From Acetobacter garciniae (lineage in GTDB: Bacteria > Pseudomonadota > Alphaproteobacteria > Acetobacterales > Acetobacteraceae), in NCBI RefSeq assembly GCF_017377735.1, contig NZ_JAFVMH010000002.1:434001-498000 (forward strand): a stretch of 64,000 bases of DNA, read 5' to 3'. The notes under the pieces were generated by a model. The model was given only the letters and a program-made list of their open reading frames with translations. It made no database searches and had not been told where the DNA came from. Positions 11,333 through 20,062 of this stretch are shown piece by piece. Each line of letters opens with the position of its first letter. Positions within the stretch are counted from its first letter, which is position 1. A program made the position numbers and the translations under genes.

Positions 11333-12023
11333 GGTGTTGACCTTACGTAATGTGGGAGGGGCTATCGCGGCAGAATAATCCGCACGCCCCGTTGCCGACC
11401 TGATGCGTGATGCAGCCCATGCGATCATGTATCGCATACGGGGCTGCACGACTTGGGGGAGCCCAGGTTCGGGCGGTAGGTTTGAAAGCTACTTTGACCC
11501 GGTGGCGATGGTCGTGGAACAGCCAACACCCCCGGGCAATAATTCAGTCAACATCACATGGGGCGCCATATGTGAAATGAAATTCTTATGGCGCCACCGG
11601 AATTGGAACGAAACGTGTTCGATCGGTCACGCTATTGCGCCGTTACCGTCGCGGCGGCGGGCGGGGCACACCGGAGGGTTCCCAACGGGCGACAAACCCC
11701 GTCGTTCGCCCATTTCCGCCCGGTTTTCGCACACGATGCCGCCCGCCCAGGCGCACCCAGCCCCAAAGGGGCAGCCGGCCTGCAAGGGCTGCCTTTACGC
11801 AATGATCACGATGGCGTTATCGGTGTGCGATTACGGGCGGATGAGCATCCGGCATGCCTGCGCGAACACATGCCTACCCCTTGCAGATGTCCTGACCGTG
11901 GCTTGGCCCGTCAGGCGGTCAGCAGATGTGCGATCGGGCCGTGCCTGGCTGGAACATGGTCCCTGCCAGCGCGGATGCACCGGGCGCGCTGCCTTGGGGC
12001 AAGGGCGGCGCGCCCGGTCCGGC
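11333..12023. other. 691-bp intergenic region
   Basis: No supported gene. It contains a 9-bp inverted repeat (GGCGCCATA / TATGGCGCC, 11562-11570 and 11587-11595) in a locally AT-richer stretch, which could be an operator or an RNA hairpin. It also contains the GC-rich hairpin after accC (separate entry). Long open frames here have no family resemblance and unremarkable composition. Confidence 0.5.
11980..12017 (-). terminator. GC-rich hairpin just after accC
   Basis: A perfect 10-bp inverted repeat CCGGGCGCGC / GCGCGCCCGG begins 7 nt after the accC stop. The loop contains a further short stem. There is no T-run on the 3' side, so it may stabilise the mRNA end or act as a weak terminator instead of being a classical intrinsic terminator. 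Confidence 0.5.
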
Positions 12024-13370
12024 CTAGCCTTGCAGGCGGGCGGTGAACTGTTCCAGCCAGTGGATGGTATAATCCCCCTTGCGGAACTGGGGGTCATCGA
12101 GAATCTGGCGGTGCAGGGGAATGACGGTCTTGATCCCTTCCACCACAAATTCGTCCAGCGCGCGCTGCATGCGGGCAATGGCCTGCTCGCGCGTGGGCGC
12201 ATGCACGATCAGCTTGGCGATCATGCTGTCATAGAAAGGGGGCACGCGGTAGCCGGTATACAGCGCACTGTCCACCCGCACGCCCAGCCCACCCGGCGGG
12301 TGATACACCGCGACCGTGCCCGGGCAGGGCGCGAAGGTCACGGGGTCTTCCGCGTTGATACGGCATTCGATCGCATGGCCGGAGAACGTAATGTCCTTTT
12401 GCGCGTAGCCAAGCTTCTCGCCCGCTGCCAGGCGGATCTGTTCGCGCACCAGGTCCACGTCGCACACCATTTCGGTCACGGGATGTTCGACCTGCAGGCG
12501 GGTGTTCATTTCGATAAAGCAGAACTGCCCGTCCTGGTACAGGAATTCCAGCGTGCCCGCGTTGCGGTAGCCCATGCGCGACAGCGCTTCGGTCGCGGTA
12601 CGGCCGATGGCGTCACGCTGTTCGGCGCTGATCGCGGGGGAGCCCGCTTCTTCCAGCAGTTTCTGGTGGCGGCGCTGGAGCGAGCAGTCACGTTCGCCGA
12701 AATGCACCACGTTGCCGTAGTTGTCGCCCAATATCTGCAATTCGATATGGCGGGGGCGGTCCATGTATTTTTCCAGGTACACGGCGTCGTTCCCGAAGGC
12801 CGCGCGGGCTTCGGTCCGGGCCATGTTCCAGGCATCCTCCAGTTCGTCGGCCGTCTGCGCCACTTTCATGCCGCGTCCGCCACCGCCTGCCGCCGCCTTG
12901 ATCAGCACGGGGTAGCCCACGCGGGCCGCGACCTCACGCGCCTGCTCCAGGCTGGTCAGTTCCCCGTCCGAACCGGGGACCAGGGGCACGCCAAGGGCCA
13001 GCATGGTGGTCTTGGCGGTGATCTTGTCGCCCATCATGCGGATATGGTCCGCCGTCGGGCCGATAAAGGTCAGGCCGTGGGCTTCCACCGTTTCGGCAAA
13101 ATCCGCGTTTTCGGACAGGAAGCCATAGCCGGGGTGAATGGCCTCGGCCCCGGTAATGGTGGCCGCAGACAGGATCGCCGCCACGTTCAGGTACGAATCG
13201 CGCGAGGAGGCGGGGCCGATGCACACGGCCTCGTCAGCCAGGCGCACATGCATGGCGTCCGCATCCGCTGTGGAATGGACGGCCACGGTCTTGATGCCAA
13301 GCTCCCGGCAGGCGCGCAGGACGCGAAGGGCGATTTCGCCGCGATTGGCGATGAGGATCTTGGAAAACAT
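12024..13370 (-). CDS. accC: Acetyl-CoA carboxylase biotin carboxylase subunit
   Basis: ATP-grasp enzyme that carboxylates biotin on AccB using bicarbonate and ATP, the first half-reaction of acetyl-CoA carboxylase. The 448-residue protein has [21 protein letters not shown] at the N terminus, [14 protein letters not shown], the glycine-rich ATP loop [12 protein letters not shown] and [16 protein letters not shown] with the catalytic Glu and Arg. The start overlaps the accB stop (TAATG). Third gene of the aroQ-accB-accC operon. Confidence 0.98.
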   Translation of the reverse strand: MFSKILIANRGEIALRVLRACRELGIKTVAVHSTADADAMHVRLADEAVCIGPASSRDSYLNVAAILSAATITGAEAIHPGYGFLSENADFAETVEAHGLTFIGPTADHIRMMGDKITAKTTMLALGVPLVPGSDGELTSLEQAREVAARVGYPVLIKAAAGGGGRGMKVAQTADELEDAWNMARTEARAAFGNDAVYLEKYMDRPRHIELQILGDNYGNVVHFGERDCSLQRRHQKLLEEAGSPAISAEQRDAIGRTATEALSRMGYRNAGTLEFLYQDGQFCFIEMNTRLQVEHPVTEMVCDVDLVREQIRLAAGEKLGYAQKDITFSGHAIECRINAEDPVTFAPCPGTVAVYHPPGGLGVRVDSALYTGYRVPPFYDSMIAKLIVHAPTREQAIARMQRALDEFVVEGIKTVIPLHRQILDDPQFRKGDYTIHWLEQFTARLQG

Positions 13371-13828
13371 TACTCGATAATGGCAAGCGGCTGGCCGAAT
13401 TCCACCGGATCGCCCGAGGCCACCAGCAGGGACTTGAGCGTGCCACCCTTGGGGGCCTTGATCTGGTTGAAGGTTTTCATGGCTTCAATCAGCATCAGCG
13501 TCTGCCCGGCGGACACGACCTGCCCTTCGCTGACAAACGGGGGGGATGACGGGTCGGGCGTAAGATAGGCCACGCCCACCATGGGGCTGGACACCGCACC
13601 CGGATGGCGGGCCAGGTCTGCCGGGGCCGCGGGCACGGGGGCTGCGGGGGCAGGGGCCGCAACGGCGGGCGCTGCAGGTGCCGGGGCCGCCGCCTGCACG
13701 GGGGCGGGCATGCGCGCGACGCGAATGCGGCTGTCCTTTTCGGCGACCTCGATTTCGGTCAGTCCGGTTTGGGTCAGAATTTCAGCGAGAGCCCGAATGG
13801 CATCCGCATCCACGAGCAGTCCGCTCAT
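13370..13828 (-). CDS. accB: Acetyl-CoA carboxylase biotin carboxyl carrier protein
   Basis: BCCP, 152 residues. It has an N-terminal dimerisation segment, an Ala/Pro-rich flexible linker (residues about 40-75) and a C-terminal biotinyl domain with the biotin-accepting lysine in EAMK (Lys118). It carries carboxybiotin between AccC and the AccAD carboxyltransferase. The ATG overlaps the aroQ stop by four bases and its stop overlaps the accC start, which predicts coupled synthesis in a fixed ratio. Confidence 0.97.
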   Translation of the reverse strand: MSGLLVDADAIRALAEILTQTGLTEIEVAEKDSRIRVARMPAPVQAAAPAPAAPAVAAPAPAAPVPAAPADLARHPGAVSSPMVGVAYLTPDPSSPPFVSEGQVVSAGQTLMLIEAMKTFNQIKAPKGGTLKSLLVASGDPVEFGQPLAIIE

Positions 13829-14280
13829 TGGTTTTCCTCACGCACAATAAGATCAGTCATTGCCTGCAATGCCAGAGAATACCCCCCCACGCCTAGCCCG
13901 CAGATAACGCCTGTCGCGGCGCGGGAGACATAGGAATGGTGGCGAAATGGCTCGCGGCGGTGAATGTTGGAGATATGCACTTCTATGACCGGCAGGTCCG
14001 TGGCCAGTAACGCATCAAGCAGGGCAATGGATGTATGCGTATAGCCCGCCGGGTTGATAACGATGCCCTGAGCACGCCTGCGGCATTCCTGAACCCAGGA
14101 AATCAGCTCGCCTTCGATGTTTGTCTGGCGGAAATCGATCGCCAGATCCAGCTTTTCGGCCGTGCGCTGGCAGAGCTGTTCCACGTCGTCCAGCGTTGCC
14201 CGCCCGTAGACTTCGGGCTGGCGCTGGCCGAGCATGTTCAGGTTGGGGCCGTTCAGGACAGCAATGAGGGGTCTTTCCAT
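13825..14280 (-). CDS. aroQ: 3-dehydroquinate dehydratase, type II
   Basis: Dodecameric type II enzyme of the shikimate pathway (3-dehydroquinate to 3-dehydroshikimate), 151 residues. Active-site elements seen: [17 protein letters not shown] (with the catalytic Tyr), [17 protein letters not shown] and the His-containing [17 protein letters not shown]. The internal [16 protein letters not shown] was chosen because it matches the family N terminus. It leads the accBC operon, an arrangement common in alpha-proteobacteria. No good Shine-Dalgarno is visible. Confidence 0.96.
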   Translation of the reverse strand: MERPLIAVLNGPNLNMLGQRQPEVYGRATLDDVEQLCQRTAEKLDLAIDFRQTNIEGELISWVQECRRRAQGIVINPAGYTHTSIALLDALLATDLPVIEVHISNIHRREPFRHHSYVSRAATGVICGLGVGGYSLALQAMTDLIVREENQ

Positions 14281-14747
14281 GGTAGAGCGGGCCGTAGCAC
14301 GATGGCGTGCGCTATCCAAGAGAGGACAGAAGTCCGGCACCTAAAAAACGCCCCGCCAACCCCGCACGCATGCCCCGCGAACGCTCCATGACCGCGCCCC
14401 GGAGCCGCCCCGGCTTTGCCCCGGGCCGCCCATGAGCGGCCCCTGAATGGCCGAAGAACGCCGCCTGAACGCCCTCCCGAACGCGGCTGAACACCCAGGG
14501 GAATGCCCCCGGATGCCGGTCGAGGGAACCCGACTGTCGCCGCGCGCGTCTGTAATAACAACGCAGCGCGGCATGGTGCCCCAAGACCTGTGGGGAGAAA
14601 GGACGCCATATTTCCGCCATGACACGCTGGCAGATCGGGCCAAATGGCCGCAACTGTGCCGTCGCGGACGAAAAAGATTGACTTTCGCGTAGCGGAATCG
14701 GTCTTCTACGGGCTCGATCGCGACAGACGAACGGAGTAAACAGGCGG
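14281..14747. other. Divergent intergenic region aroQ-rlpA
   Basis: About 470 bp holding the promoters of the aroQ-acc operon (leftward) and rlpA (rightward). A -35-like TTGACT lies at 14678-14683, but no convincing -10 follows. There is a GC hairpin GGGCCGC / GCGGCCC at 14423-14442. Open frames across it have no family resemblance and I do not call a gene. Confidence 0.5.
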
Positions 14748-15431
14748 ATGTCAGCCCTGCGCCGGGCACTTCTAGGAAGTGTGTTCCTCTTCACCGCCCA
14801 CACTGTGGCCGGTGGGGTCATAGCCCGCACCGCCCATGCGGCGGATACCGCGGACACTGCGGATACGGGAGAGAGCGGAACGGCCTGGGCCGACTCCGTC
14901 AACCGCGCACTGGCCGCCCGCGCGGCGGAAGAGGGCGGGTCCACCGATTTCGCCCCGGCCGAGGGGCAGCTTTCCCAGCAGCACATTTCCTACCAGCATG
15001 GCGTTGCAAGCTGGTATGGCGGGCGGTTCCATCATCGCCGTACTTCGTCGGGTGCCCTGTTCGACAAGCATACCCTGACCGCAGCCCATCCCACCGCACC
15101 CCTTGGCAGCAAGCTGCTTGTCACCTCCGAGGAAACAGGCCGGTCGGTGGTGGTGACGGTGAATGATCGCGGGCCCTACAGCCGGGGCCGGGTGATCGAC
15201 CTTTCCCGCGCCGCCGCCGCACAGATCGGCATGCTGGGCAGCGGTGTCGCCCATGTGCGCATTGCCACCGCAACACCCGAGGAAGTTGCCGCAGCCCCCG
15301 AAAGCCCGGCCGTCACGCCGGATGAGCGTGCGGATAACACGGCGGACGACATGCCAGCCCGTACCCCGGCCGCGACCCGTCATGCCCCGTTGCGCGGCAA
15401 GGCGCTCCACCGCGCCCGGCCCCAGCACTAA
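14748..15431 (+). CDS. rlpA: Septal ring lytic transglycosylase RlpA family protein
   Basis: Exported protein of 227 residues with an N-terminal signal peptide (cleavage near TAHA). A double-psi beta-barrel domain spans residues about 85-175: GVASWYGGRFHHRRTSSGALFD, LTAAHPTAPLGSKLLV, VVVTVNDRGPYSRGRVIDLSRAAAAQIGM. The conserved His of TAAH and Asp of NDRGP, catalytic in Pseudomonas RlpA, are present. It lacks the C-terminal SPOR domain of longer homologues and ends in a Pro/Ala/Arg-rich tail. The likely role is cleavage of naked glycan strands at the septum. Confidence 0.9.
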   Translation: MSALRRALLGSVFLFTAHTVAGGVIARTAHAADTADTADTGESGTAWADSVNRALAARAAEEGGSTDFAPAEGQLSQQHISYQHGVASWYGGRFHHRRTSSGALFDKHTLTAAHPTAPLGSKLLVTSEETGRSVVVTVNDRGPYSRGRVIDLSRAAAAQIGMLGSGVAHVRIATATPEEVAAAPESPAVTPDERADNTADDMPARTPAATRHAPLRGKALHRARPQH

Positions 15432-15542
15432 GGGACTGCTTCAACAGTCGGTCGGGTCGGTCTGCGCGGGTCTTTGTGGGCCTGGCCCCGCAACGTTCCC
15501 GCCTGATGGCGGAAAGTTCATACAGCCTACCAACCTGATATA

Positions 15543-15620
15543 TAAAAGTTTTTGGTGAAGCTTTTTTCAAAAAGCTTCAAAGCACGTCGTCTTTTTGAAG
15601 GCGACACCCAAAAACTTTTA
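15543..15620 (+). repeat. Dispersed palindromic element, copy A
   Basis: Outer inverted repeat TAAAAGTTTTTGG / CCAAAAACTTTTA with two inner hairpins: GAAGCTTTTT-TC-AAAAAGCTTC (perfect 10 bp) first, then a degenerate GTCG...CGAC stem. It sits between the convergent ends of rlpA and the YihY gene. Copy E has the same orientation and copies B, C and D are inverted. Any open frame inside reads VKLFSKSFKARRLFEG and is judged spurious. Confidence 0.9.
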
Positions 15621-15635
15621 TCATTATTTCATTTG

Positions 15636-16703
15636 TCAGCCGGGCGTGGGGCCATCCACATTTTTTTCGGAGGTGGTGTCCTGCCAGGCGATCTGGCGCT
15701 GGCGGCCATGGACATAGCTTTCCATTTCCGCATTCAGTTCCGCCCCCATCAGCACCACCCAGGCGGTGACGAAAAACCACATCATCGTGGCGATCACCGC
15801 CCCCAGCGATCCATAGGTGGCGTTGTAGCTGGCCAGATGCGCCACATAATAGGAAAACAGTTGCGAGGACAAAATCCACGCCAGGGTCGCGGCCACGGTG
15901 CCGGGCAGCACCCAGCGCCAGTGCGTGCGGCGCTTGCGGTCCGGGCCGTAGCGGTACAGGGCCGACAGGGCCAGGATTTCGAACGAGAACATCACGGCCG
16001 ACCCGCTCCACCGGCCGATGAATTCGACCGAACCGGGCGGGGTGGGAATATGCAGCAGCGCAGGCAGGCTCAGCAGCAGCGGAATGGCCACCATCAGCGC
16101 GATCGTCAGGGCCGCACCCAGTACGGCTGACAGGGTCAGCGCGAAGGCCGTAATCTGGAAGACAAAGAAATTCCGGCTTTCATGCACGTTATAGGCCATG
16201 TTGAGGGCCGAAATGATCGAGCGCGTGGCGGCGGAGGCAGACCAGAGTGCGACCGTCAGCGAGACGATCAGGTTCATGGTCAGCGATGTATGGGGCTCGG
16301 CCACCAGTGTCTGCACCCGGTCGTAGATCAGGGCGAAGGCGGTGGGCGGCAGCAGGTGGCGCAGCGTGTCCATCTGCGGGGCGACGGTCTGCACGTCGAA
16401 CGCCAGCCCGTAGATCGAGATCAGCGAGCTTATGGCCGGAAAGAGCGAGAGCGTACTGTAGAAGGCGCAGCCGGCTGCGACCAGCGTCGTGGGGCCGAAA
16501 ATCAGGCTTTTCAGGGTCCGGCGCAGGATGATCTTCCAGTCCCCCAGGCGCAGGCGCGCGGGATGGGCGAGCGGTTCTGGCGCCTGCCGACCCTGCCCGT
16601 CATGAGTGTGCTGTGGTGTATCTGCCTGCGCGTCGGTTGTGGTGGGGGGCGGCGTTGCGGCGTGGTCCTGCCGCGCGGAATCGATATGACAGAGAGCCTG
16701 CAT
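15636..16703 (-). CDS. YihY/virulence factor BrkB family inner-membrane protein
   Basis: Integral membrane protein with about six helices, of the YihY/BrkB family (once wrongly called ribonuclease BN). Characteristic segments: AAGCAFYSTLSLFPAISSLISIYGLA, LWSASAATRSIISALNMAYN, the long hydrophobic ITAFALTLSAVLGAALTIALMVAIPLLLSLPALL, RWVLPGTVAATLAWILSSQLFSYYVAH and NATYGSLGAVIATMMWFF. Function is not established in the family. I chose the ATG at MQALCHIDS; an upstream in-frame ATG (MGRYVGFAL, at 16790) would add 29 residues. An 80-residue hydrophilic N-terminal region precedes the first helix. Confidence 0.88.
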   Translation of the reverse strand: MQALCHIDSARQDHAATPPPTTTDAQADTPQHTHDGQGRQAPEPLAHPARLRLGDWKIILRRTLKSLIFGPTTLVAAGCAFYSTLSLFPAISSLISIYGLAFDVQTVAPQMDTLRHLLPPTAFALIYDRVQTLVAEPHTSLTMNLIVSLTVALWSASAATRSIISALNMAYNVHESRNFFVFQITAFALTLSAVLGAALTIALMVAIPLLLSLPALLHIPTPPGSVEFIGRWSGSAVMFSFEILALSALYRYGPDRKRRTHWRWVLPGTVAATLAWILSSQLFSYYVAHLASYNATYGSLGAVIATMMWFFVTAWVVLMGAELNAEMESYVHGRQRQIAWQDTTSEKNVDGPTPG

Positions 16704-17251
16704 CGGAGACGAGGTATCCTTTTTCCTCTGGTCCGGCGGCACCGGGTGCCGGAATGGGCGGGACAGCGCAAAGCCGACATAGCGGCCCATTCTGGCTGTT
16801 CGCGGTCTTGCGTCAAGGGCGGTGCGGGCCACACCGCATGGCGGCCCGATAGGCAAAAACCCCGGTTATCGGCCTTTCACGCTGGTCCGTTCCCATGCCC
16901 GCCCCCTATTCAGCCGGGCAGCGCGCCTGCTGGCGGGGGTGGGGGAAAAACGGTCTGACGCATCAGCTAGTGCCCCCAGTCTTATCGACCCGGGCGGGGG
17001 TGTGTCATGTTTTTTCGCGCATGGGGCTTTTTTCACTTGCGCTTGTGGCGGTTTGGCCTCATATGCACGCCCCTACGCAGCAACGCACGTGCCACTGGCC
17101 CTCTGAGGTTACGCAACGACGTCAAGCGTTCTGGCAATCGGGATTACCCGGGTTGGGGTGGTCCGCCTTTGGTCGCTGGTCCGTTAGACCGTTTCGCAAC
17201 GTCCTTCTCCGCTGTATTGGCAGGAGAAGCCTGAACTGGGGGAGTGGGGAT
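16704..17251 (+). promoter_or_regulatory. Long leader of ornithine decarboxylase, candidate structured RNA
   Basis: A 548-bp stretch without a supported gene, upstream of ornithine decarboxylase. Near its end are GGTC-CGTTA-GACC (about 17178-17190) and a perfect 7-bp hairpin CTTCTCC / GGAGAAG (17204-17210 with 17223-17229), just before the GGGGGAG Shine-Dalgarno. Alpha-proteobacterial ornithine decarboxylase genes are known to carry the speF RNA motif (Rfam RF00518) in this place. I cannot confirm the match from memory of its consensus, so this is a candidate. Confidence 0.4.
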
Positions 17252-18382
17252 ATGAATCCCAAAATCACCCGTTTTCTTGCCGAGCAAAAGCCGGCAACGC
17301 CCTGCCTTGTCGTCGATGTGGACGAGGTGGAAGCCCGCTATCGCGCCCTGGGCCGCGCCCTGCCGCAGGCGCGTATCTATTACGCCGTCAAGGCGAACCC
17401 TGCCATGCCGATCCTCAGCCGTCTCGTGGGGCTGGGCTCGTGCTTCGACGCCGCCTCGTGGGAGGAAGTGTCCCTGTGTCTTCAGGCCGGGGCGGAGCCC
17501 GACGCCATTTCCTTCGGCAATACGGTCAAGAAGGTGTCCGCCATCCGCGCCGCTTATGAGGCCGGGGTGCGCATGTTCGTGTTCGACTGCCGTGAAGAGC
17601 TGGAAAAACTGGCCCGTCACGCGCCGGGCAGCCGTGTGTATTGCCGTCTGCTGGTCGATAATTACGGGGCGGAATGGCCGCTGTCGCGCAAGTTCGGCAC
17701 CACGCTGGAATCTGCGCGCGAACTCATGCTCGCCGCGCGTGACCTGGGGCTGGACCCGTATGGCCTGTCCTTCCATGTGGGCAGCCAGCAGCTTTCGTCC
17801 GACGCGTACGAGGCCGCCATCGGTCGCGTGGCCACACTGTTCACCGACCTTTCTGCGGCCGGGCTTGAACTGCGCATGATCAACCTGGGTGGCGGTTTCC
17901 CGATTCGCTACCGCGAGGACGTGCCCGAGATCGACCATTTCGCGCATGCCATCTGCCACGCCATGACAGAGCATTTCGGCAATGCCCTGCCTGAAATGCT
18001 GGTCGAGCCGGGCCGTTTCATCGTGGGTGAGGCCGGTGTGGTGCGTTCGGAAGTCGTGCTGGTCAGTGCGCGCGGCCGCACGGACGGCCTGCGCTGGGTG
18101 TATCTGGATATCGGCCGTTTCGGCGGGCTGGCGGAAACGGAGAACGAATCCATCCGCTACGCCATCCACACCGGTCGGGACAATGCGCCCGCAGGCCCGG
18201 TCGCCCTTGCGGGGCCGACCTGCGACGGCGCGGATATTCTGTACGAGAAAAGCCGTTACGAACTGCCGCTGGACCTGGAATCAGGCGAGATGGTGGACCT
18301 GCTGGGCACAGGGGCGTATGTGTCCACCTATTGTTCAACCCGTTTCAACGGTTTTGCCCCGCTGGGCGAGTACTATATCTGA
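17252..18382 (+). CDS. Ornithine decarboxylase, PLP fold III (eukaryotic-like)
   Basis: Type III PLP decarboxylase of 376 residues that makes putrescine from ornithine, consuming a proton. The PLP lysine lies in YYAVKANP (Lys47). HVGSQQ, the phosphate-binding NLGGGFP, EPGRFIVGEAG and the active-site cysteine motif GPTCDGADILYE (Cys324) all match ornithine decarboxylases and not diaminopimelate decarboxylases. The ATG at MNPKITRFL has a GGGGGAG Shine-Dalgarno. Some close relatives also accept lysine. The gene is followed 145 bp later by a YfdX-family gene. Confidence 0.93.
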   Translation: MNPKITRFLAEQKPATPCLVVDVDEVEARYRALGRALPQARIYYAVKANPAMPILSRLVGLGSCFDAASWEEVSLCLQAGAEPDAISFGNTVKKVSAIRAAYEAGVRMFVFDCREELEKLARHAPGSRVYCRLLVDNYGAEWPLSRKFGTTLESARELMLAARDLGLDPYGLSFHVGSQQLSSDAYEAAIGRVATLFTDLSAAGLELRMINLGGGFPIRYREDVPEIDHFAHAICHAMTEHFGNALPEMLVEPGRFIVGEAGVVRSEVVLVSARGRTDGLRWVYLDIGRFGGLAETENESIRYAIHTGRDNAPAGPVALAGPTCDGADILYEKSRYELPLDLESGEMVDLLGTGAYVSTYCSTRFNGFAPLGEYYI

Positions 18383-18527
18383 AGGATAGGGTGCAGGGGG
18401 CAGGCCCGAACCGTAGTGCTGGCAGGGCGCGGGATGGAAGTCCCGCGCCTTTGTGCTGTCGGGCGTTCGCATGTCCGCGACCCGCAAGGCGCGCAAACGC
18501 CATGGGGTTGTGGGGGAGAGAGGATTC

Positions 18528-19295
18528 ATGAAACCAACCGCTTCATCATGCACACGGCTTTGCGGTGCGGCACTGGCAGGCATGGTGGCGATTCTGGGCG
18601 GTTGCCCCGGTCTGGGCCAGCACCTTGGCCCCCGGCCGGTTCTGGCTCAACCTGTTGCCCAAACTGCCGCTCAGCCCGGTGCGCGGCTCACGGCCCAGCC
18701 GAACACGCAACCCGTGGCCCAGGCTTTTGCCCGTCTTTCCCGCGATGGCGGGGCGGCTTTCGAGAACCTGACCCTTGCCCGCCGCGCCATTTTTGATGGG
18801 GACACGCCCAGTGCCGCCCCGCTGATCCTGGCGGCGCGCCAGGCCCTCGATCACGCCCAGGCCGACAAGACCGCCTTTCTGAAGGCCGAGGCCGAGCTTA
18901 TGCCCACCCGCGTGGGCCAGCCGCCGCGCCAGATCGTATCGGGGGCCGAGCAGATGCTCTGGCTGCCGATCGGGGGCGAACTGGTGCTGGACGACATGCA
19001 GGAACCGACCGAGGAACGACTCGCGGTGCTGGCGGCGGCCAATCGCCACCTGCTGGCGGGCGATCTGGCCCGCGCGGCGGAAATCCTGCGCGTCACCAGT
19101 GTGGATGCCAATTACGTCATGACCGCCATGCCGGTGGAAAAAACCCGCCAGGACGTGGCGCGGGCCGCACGCCTGATCAAGACCGATCCCTACAAGGCGG
19201 GCGAAGCCCTGCGCGAGGCGGAAAATGCGGTGCGTTATGCCTCCGTCGCCATTCAGGCGGTGGTCACCCCGCAGGACACGACGGCAACGCCCTGA
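18528..19295 (+). CDS. YfdX family protein, exported
   Basis: A 255-residue protein whose residues about 75-245 match the YfdX family (FENLTLARRAIFDGDTPSAAPLILAARQALDHA, EERLAVLAAANRHLLAGDLARAAEILR, EALREAENAVRYASVAIQ). In E. coli, YfdX belongs to the EvgA acid-response regulon and chaperone-like behaviour has been reported. The N-terminal 45 residues look like a signal peptide (MVAILGGCPGLGQ), possibly a lipoprotein with LGGC. It is followed by a Gln/Pro/Ala-rich linker with repeated QPVAQ, QPGAR and QPNTQ. The ATG has a GGGGGAGAGAGG Shine-Dalgarno. Position after ornithine decarboxylase fits acid stress. Confidence 0.82.
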   Translation: MKPTASSCTRLCGAALAGMVAILGGCPGLGQHLGPRPVLAQPVAQTAAQPGARLTAQPNTQPVAQAFARLSRDGGAAFENLTLARRAIFDGDTPSAAPLILAARQALDHAQADKTAFLKAEAELMPTRVGQPPRQIVSGAEQMLWLPIGGELVLDDMQEPTEERLAVLAAANRHLLAGDLARAAEILRVTSVDANYVMTAMPVEKTRQDVARAARLIKTDPYKAGEALREAENAVRYASVAIQAVVTPQDTTATP

Positions 19296-19393
19296 CCGGC
19301 CCGGTTTCTGCCGGTTTGTGGCGCCCGGACTCCGGGCCTTGGAGCACGGCTGTGGAGTGCGAGCCGCGCGTGGGGCAGGCCGACCCCTAACCC

Positions 19394-20062
19394 TTATTCC
19401 GCCGCCGCGCGTAATCCGGCTCCCGCTGCCAGGGGGCACAGGGGCAGGGCGGCAGCCACAAAGGCCCCCAGCAGTTCCAGGTCGGGCTTGAAGGGCAGGC
19501 CGGTGGTCGCGGCATCTATCGCGGCTGCACCGAAAATCAGCGCCGGGGTGGCCAGTGGCAGGGTCAGGAGCGGCAGCAGGACGCCCCCCCGCCGTGCCCC
19601 CAGCACGATGGACGCTCCCATGCCACCAATGAGCGACAGCACCACAGACCCCAGGAACAACCCGCCCAGCAGCACCGGCAGGGTGGACGCGGGCAGGCCC
19701 AGCATGGTGGCCAGGGGGATTGCGGCCAGCAGCAGCGGCACGCCCGTTGTCAGCCAGTGGGCGGTCATTTTGGCCAGGGCCACAAGGGCGGGCGGCAGGC
19801 CCAGCAGCAGAAGCTGATCGAGCGAGCCATCCTCCAGTTCCGCGCCGAACAGCCGGTCCAGCGGCAACAGGGCTGCCAGCAGCGCGCAAACCCAAAGAAT
19901 GCCCGGGGCCATATGGCGCAGCAGGGCGGGTGAGGGGCCTAGGGCGAGTGGGAACAGGGTGGCGGTGACAATAAAGAACAGCACGGCCCCCAGCGTATCC
20001 GCGCCGTGGCGCAGGGCCAGCCGCAGGTCACGCAGGACAATGCCCCAGAACAGCGCGGTCAT
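19394..20062 (-). CDS. ccmB: Heme exporter protein CcmB
   Basis: Six-helix membrane subunit of the CcmABCD ABC complex of system I cytochrome c maturation, 222 residues. Family segments: FWGIVLRDLRLALRHGADTLGAVLFFIVTATLFPLALGP, DRLFGAELEDGSLDQLLLLGLP and GARRGGVLLPLLTLPLATPALIFG. Its ATG overlaps the ccmA stop by four bases. No ccmC follows; the next gene downstream is convergent yfdX. Confidence 0.94.
   Translation of the reverse strand: MTALFWGIVLRDLRLALRHGADTLGAVLFFIVTATLFPLALGPSPALLRHMAPGILWVCALLAALLPLDRLFGAELEDGSLDQLLLLGLPPALVALAKMTAHWLTTGVPLLLAAIPLATMLGLPASTLPVLLGGLFLGSVVLSLIGGMGASIVLGARRGGVLLPLLTLPLATPALIFGAAAIDAATTGLPFKPDLELLGAFVAAALPLCPLAAGAGLRAAAE

Noticed and set aside
11430-11520. 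Possible small RNA or tRNA-like stretch (GGGGCTGCACGACTTGGGGG...)
   Set aside because: No cloverleaf can be drawn and no match to tmRNA, SRP RNA or 6S features I know.
11403-13568. Plus-strand open frame of 721 codons opposite accC and accB
   Set aside because: Mostly antisense of accC; the unshared part (11403-12023) has no coding features.
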